Of a stretch of 64,000 nt of DNA, positions 58,438-64,000 are shown piece after piece; the first letter of the stretch is position 1; every line of letters begins with the position of its first letter. Location: assembly GCA_947650285.1 (NCBI GenBank), contig CANTFL010000418.1, positions 1-64,000 of the forward strand, given 5' to 3'. The notes under the pieces were generated by a model that worked only from the letters and a program-made list of their open reading frames with translations, made no database searches and was not told the DNA's origin. The position numbers and the translations under genes are program-made. The stretch comes from Hyaloperonospora brassicae (taxonomy: Eukaryota > Oomycota > Peronosporomycetes > Peronosporales > Peronosporaceae).

Positions 58438-61400
58438 CTTATCACTAGATATTTTTAACGTATAATGTAGTGTCTCATCACTTCGTTACACTGTCGATCG
58501 TCCTTTTCCGAACCAGCGATCAATTGCAATTTGGACAAAGATAATACACTCAGCGAACTTGACGCAGACCAAAGCTCGCGAGGTCTTCAATAGTATTACG
58601 TACAAACTCAAGAGCTACATCAGGTCGTAGGGTTCACTGACGAAGCCAACGTAAATTAGTTTGCCGTGCTGACGGCTTTCAGCACGACTGCGCTGTCTGT
58701 GTGAGCTCACGTTCGGAGTTTTCTCACCTTGATAATGAACACCTCACGGACAAATTAGTTTGTAAATGCTAAAGTAAAATCACTTACTAGATTTATTTCA
58801 TTTATCACATATCTGGACACGAAAGACCTTCTGCATGTGCAAATTTGATCCTAAACCAAGATATGTGCTTAACGGTCTACTAGTACTTAAAGTAAAAAGC
58901 ACAGAAATCGTGATAAATATGTGGTATTTAAAAGGTAAAAATTGTAGACTGATAATGCAGCTCGTAATTTGAGGTATCTGTCAAAAAGGTGTGTAGACAT
59001 GTTCATTAAATATATACATATATATATTATTTTACGAACAAATACAAACACCTGTGCCCATAGACAGCTTCAAATATTCTGCATGGTTGGCCACACGAAA
59101 AACATGATTGACCACACGCCAGTACCACAAGGCGCCTATCAAAAAGCTACACCAGCTAGTATTGACCGTTTACAAAGCAGCAAAAACGTCAGGACTGTCA
59201 CAGTACGCGTTTCCGCTGAAAGCTTAAAACTTTTGTTTAAACAAAGGGCTGTCCAAACGTCCGACAAAGTAAACCAAGGTGAAATATGTCTCATCTTCTT
59301 CGTCACTTGATATAGGTGAGTGACATAAGAGACTTACATTGTACTCAGACGAAACTAGTTTTGATGGAAGGTGTAACGACGAGTGGTTTTTGACTAGGTA
59401 AAATAGGAATATGCATACAGATGACATTTATGTATAACCTTAGTAATCCTCATTGTCATACAGATGTTCAGGTCTCTAACCTGTGCATAAACACCATTAT
59501 CGTAATACATTGCCTACTCTTTGCTTCCCTTACTATTCGCGAATCGCAATCAACTTGAAGATCGTTTACTCTAATGGTTTTTATAAAATATGGCATTTTG
59601 CTGTTCTTGCTACATTGAAGTACTTCAGTAATTATTCCTATATTGGACACCGTCTGTATAGTTAGCTTACGGCTTGTATACTAAACAGGATCACCATAGT
59701 ATAAAATATAATGGGAACGTAGATAACCTCGGTGCTGACCGAAAGATGGGGTCACACCTTGATAGAGTCAGCGATCGAAACAAAGCATTTGCATGGACAC
59801 TAGTTTTAAGACAAAATAACAAAACCTTAGCGAAACTAGATTCGACAAAAATATTGTCAAGCAAGCTTGTACTGGTCCGATGAACAACACATAATGTTTT
59901 CGTTAGGAGTTGCAGACTTGCTATTCTGACTATAAATCTGACACAAAAAAATCACTTTTTTGTTTGATTGACGAATGGTTGAGCTCATGTATTATGTAAG
60001 CTATTAAGAATGAAAGCGGATATGTACACATTACAGAAATCACAAGATTCGAGAAATGTACCAAAATACTATCTCAACAAAAGGTTGCGTACCGTCATAA
60101 TTTCCTTCTATTTCGTATGTATGCATATCAACAGGACGAGAGCTTGAGTTGAGGTGCTTCCGACATATACTCGGCAACGAAAATAGTATTTTAAGGATGG
60201 ATATATGACGTTCATGAGTATCGATGTAGCATCTTACATCGTCTCATTGTGCCTTAGATAAATAAAGGTTGATTCAATATGACGATTTAATCAATACGAA
60301 TGTATGCGCCCTTTTACTGACAAATTTCATTTGTTGTATTTAAAGGTTGTACGACGATGTCGAAAACTAAGGCGTGTATCACATTCATAACGTAAAACCA
60401 TCGCCGCATTTCAATTTGAAAGAATTATACTTGCGCGCATCCTGCACGACTTTCGCACGATAATGAGGCTTTTATGAAGACGCATTCAATTAATTTGTCG
60501 AGCTCGAGGTACATCTGCGGGCAACTCGACACCTAAGTAAAGATTTTAAATCCTTGATGATTGTGATTGTCAGCTTATCTGCTACATTAATGCTCTTGCC
60601 TTGGTAATGATGCACATTTTTGCATCTAAAACATTAGCAGTCAATAATCTCGTTACAAAATGTTAACAATGACCTGATTTTTCCAAGTAAAGGATATGTA
60701 TCTAGCGCGTAATCAAATGGCTCAGTCGAAAATACATTGATAAGCCTGGTAGCGGGTCGTGACTTGTCCATTCAAACTTCCTATATGACGTTTTTAAAAT
60801 CTTATACAGCAGGTACTAATATAGTGACGAGGTTTGACATGTAAGAAACGTTCGTGGACTAGCAAATTTTTAATCAGCACAAATTGACATCTTATAATAA
60901 GGTTTGCATGTAAGGTTATAAAGGGACTAGCACATTTTTCGTCAGCATAAGTTAAGCTCATATATAGCTACGATATTTTCGACGGCTATTTGCGTGAGTT
61001 GTCGATTTTCATGCATTTGCAGTCTACCAAGCTGAATTGAAACGAAACTATTAGATATTGAGTGTTGTCGAAGAAGATAAATGCCAAAGTAATGCATTAA
61101 AAACCTTAGTCGTCATGCCTTGCTTGATGATCCCAGTCTTGTCTCAATTTTTTTGTCCTTACAATCATAGATAAGCTAGCATCACCAAGTGAAACTGACT
61201 TAGTACCTTAACAAGGTAAGAAGACGAATCTGTGCGATGCATAACTTAACGGTATTCTTTATTTGGTAGAGTAAATATAACCATGCTTGCTTACGGCAGC
61301 ATGATGCCATGGTTCGAATTATTTATACTTAAAAAAGGTCTGACAGTACACGCTAATTTTAATTGATAAGGTTGCTTCAAGCATATTGGTATGGAAGCGA

Positions 61401-64000
61401 ATGTTGTCGGATGTTGTTCATAGGGTTTGGCTCACTTACGTATAGCATTTTGGCTGATCGTTCCTCACTTGCATATGATAAGCATTTTAAGACCGTATTC
61501 TGATATCTAGATGATTAATATATATTGGCTATGTATCACGAAAGTAGTAATTCACCTTTTTTTTGCATGATGAGAACCTTTGGAAAAAGTAGTCTTTGAC
61601 ACAACATGGTAGCTTTTAAACTACGGACCTAAATCAATATGTTACTTCGGTATTTTAAAATGCAATTAAAATTTGCTGCTGTACGACGCCTTTATAGGTC
61701 GATGTTTGATCAATTCGACATTATTCATGATGTACGCTCAATTCAATTGCAAAAAATATTATGAATAAGTGGTATATTAGTTGTCCGAGCCCGCCTTTAG
61801 AAAAATGCCGACAAATAGGATATGTGAGATGAACAGAATTGTCGCTAAGTTGTCAGCGCTATTAGAATCAGTGAAACAGGAGATGATGCGGAAACATTTG
61901 TGTGATAAATTGAATATGATAAGCAAGAAATGGATGTCAGGTAACATAAATGCGTGATCGGCAGGGGGATATACAGCAAAAGCAAGTTACTAAGCTAGTT
62001 CCGCTGAGTGCTTTGCAAGACGAGAAACTACAAACACAGAAAGTCAAAAAAAGGTGATTGCGTTTAAATTACTCGGCAGAAAGAAAAACAACAAAAATAG
62101 GCATACAAACGGATGAAGTTGCTTACTAGAATGAAAAAAAGACATAAGGGGTAATGCCTTTAACATGTCGGGGTCATCTATTCAGAAAAAACTTAAAACG
62201 TTCACTAGGCGTTAAAGTTTGATTTGTTATAATCGCAGTTCGTTCTTTAAGAATCAGGATCACAATGTTTAGAATTACAAACATCTAAAAGGAGCAATAG
62301 TCGAATGTCCATCATCGCACTGTTAATTTTATCGATGCAGTAAATGCAGCAAAACGATAAAATCGGTATATTTTTTTATTTTGGGCGATTGTAAAAAAGA
62401 TAGTCTCATACTTTGTCATGTTTGTATCTGCTTTGTAAATATCAACTCACATTACGATGTTTAATTTGTGTTTTTGTTTAAAATGAAGTAATCCGTGTTT
62501 TTCTTTTATTTCCCATCCAATCAACCTGATATGTCAAACGTTTTAGGGCAATATATATAATTAGGATCAAAGAAGTAGCAGTGACGCTCAAAGAAGTACT
62601 ATTATTCATTTCGCTGTCGAAACAGCGCCATACCTATATTTTACGCACCGTAGCATCCTAAAAACTGGATTCCATAAGCGCACAAATAGCACTACATTGA
62701 GGAAGAACATACATGCTGGATTACAGATGGGTCAAAAACTAATGGTGGATAGAGGCGTATATAACCAAACCAACTTATTGAATAGCATGTCAGACTCTGA
62801 GAATTCACGAATAATAAAGGATAAGGGTAGTAAGATTTTGATATAGTATACAAAATGACTATCGAAACAATTTGCCTTAATGCTATGGTGGTAAACGCCA
62901 TTTTTGATACGACAGGCTGATATTTATAATGATTTACGAGCTTTTAGATTATTTCAATATGATGTCGACGTGCAAGTTCATATATAGTTTGCGGTTTAAA
63001 CCTTGACGTAGTGTCCAAGGTTCCTATCGTTTTACCTCATATAGAAAAAACGACAAAAAGATCACATTTATCCTCTGCATCCGTCCTGACAGTGATTATT
63101 CTATCGGCCTCTACCGACAGTCGCGTAAAGGCACCCCATTTTTATAAGTTAATGTGTAAATCATCCAATTACCGTAATGATGAAATGTGTAATGCATGGA
63201 AATCGGCATCTTGCACATATTTCCGATGTTCTCTTTAATATGCAAGAAAAGTTTTGCAGCTTCTGCGTGGTATACATAGCTATACCGATTTGGCATTATC
63301 TTGACGGTCGATCACCGCCATACTAGTCCTTGTCATGATATACACGGAAAAGTCTGCAGATCAGGAGGTAAAAGCATATGCGATATGTTTTATCTCAATA
63401 TTCTTGGAAACGTCCTTGTATATGTTCTGATATCGATGTTCTAATATAATCGCCGAGCAAACATTGTACGATCATAAAAATAAGTACCTAATTTGATGCG
63501 TAGTTCTTCTCCTTTGAGTAATGCGATATGATTATATGAATATAACAAATGGTAGAGATAGTACTTCTCTTATCCAACTAGATACATACTATGGAACATT
63601 TGTGATTAAAACGAGAACATAAAGCATAATTATAAGTTATTATTTCGCAGCTGAAGCCAGCACAACAATTTAGTTGGCCAGACACTCAAAAATGATTAAC
63701 ATTTGTTGAATTTTTGTCTTGAACTATCATGATTGCTGGTTGTATACCATTTGAGCATGTGAATGTTATGTGTAAGTAATATGACATACTAGATAGCAAA
63801 ATAGCACTATAAAAATTGTTTATTACTGTCGTCATTTTTAAGCAAAAAATCCGCAGCTTGGTTATCTACAAATAAATTGTGGAAATATGGTACGTAACAT
63901 GCTGCCATTCATAAAGACTTTACAGTGTCTTAACCGACGTCAATACCAATCGTATATGCAAACCGGTTTTACTAGATACGTTATAATCCTGTATGTGCTG
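58438..64000. other. AT-rich gene-free DNA
   Basis: Composition changes to high AT, with many short A and T runs. Open frames are short and without recognisable domains. Apart from a 70-bp imperfect tandem repeat (60831-60970) and a 7-bp-stem hairpin (58666-58685) I see no structured feature, tRNA or transposon terminus. Confidence 0.55.
60831..60970 (+). repeat. Two-unit imperfect tandem repeat, 70-bp period
   Basis: Units starting GGTTTGACATGTAAG (60831) and GGTTTGCATGTAAGG (60901) share GGACTAGCA and a later ATTTTT..CAGCA..A block in the same order. They are diverged but collinear. Confidence 0.6.

Noticed and set aside
1..64000. CRISPR arrays, tRNA and rRNA genes
   Set aside because: No regularly spaced direct repeats and no conserved tRNA or rRNA blocks were seen.

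Overview
The window reads as a repeat-dense stretch of an oomycete genome (Phytophthora or downy-mildew type). Grounds: a Ty3/gypsy chromovirus with TGTAACGGG-type LTR ends, a non-LTR element with an N-terminal RNase H and a restriction-like endonuclease (RLE), an L1-like element with an OTU-like domain, and one intact secreted, WY-like effector gene with an oomycete-type initiator. Species cannot be fixed from sequence alone.

Layout. 2-7959: a decayed Ty3/gypsy chromovirus with two 391-bp LTRs (15 differences counted by eye), inserted in non-LTR copy A. 7960-51560: a head-to-tail, same-strand array of one RLE non-LTR family. A (7960-12670) and B (12671-28039) are nearly intact, C (28040-34446) is broken by several frameshifts, and D and E (34447-51560) are fragments. 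B is split by an L1-like element (13380-22261) flanked by a 13-bp target duplication. D is split by an old L1-like remnant (about 35215-44080) that itself holds an LTR remnant. E holds an inverted LTR remnant. 53462-53901 is an isolated LTR of a related family. 53902-57540 is degraded DNA. 57660-58437 holds the only convincing host gene. 58438-64000 is AT-rich and apparently non-coding.

Three observations stand out. (1) All four array junctions carry the same ~128-nt segment resembling the 3' three quarters of U1 snRNA: a UUGCACUCC loop on a stem, a second stem-loop, an Sm-like AAUUUUUG box and a terminal GC stem. This suggests a U1-directed or U1-carrying retrotransposon. Decay increases from left to right, as if the array grows at its 5' end. 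(2) The whole LTR element, LTRs and coding DNA alike, is tiled with near-perfect short hairpins (many 9-12 bp stems) that I do not see in the neighbouring non-LTR elements. Some LTR hairpins covary between LTR families. (3) The sequence right of the 3' LTR, which belongs to non-LTR copy A, matches the primer-binding region behind the 5' LTR over 14 consecutive bases.

No tRNA, rRNA or CRISPR array was seen.
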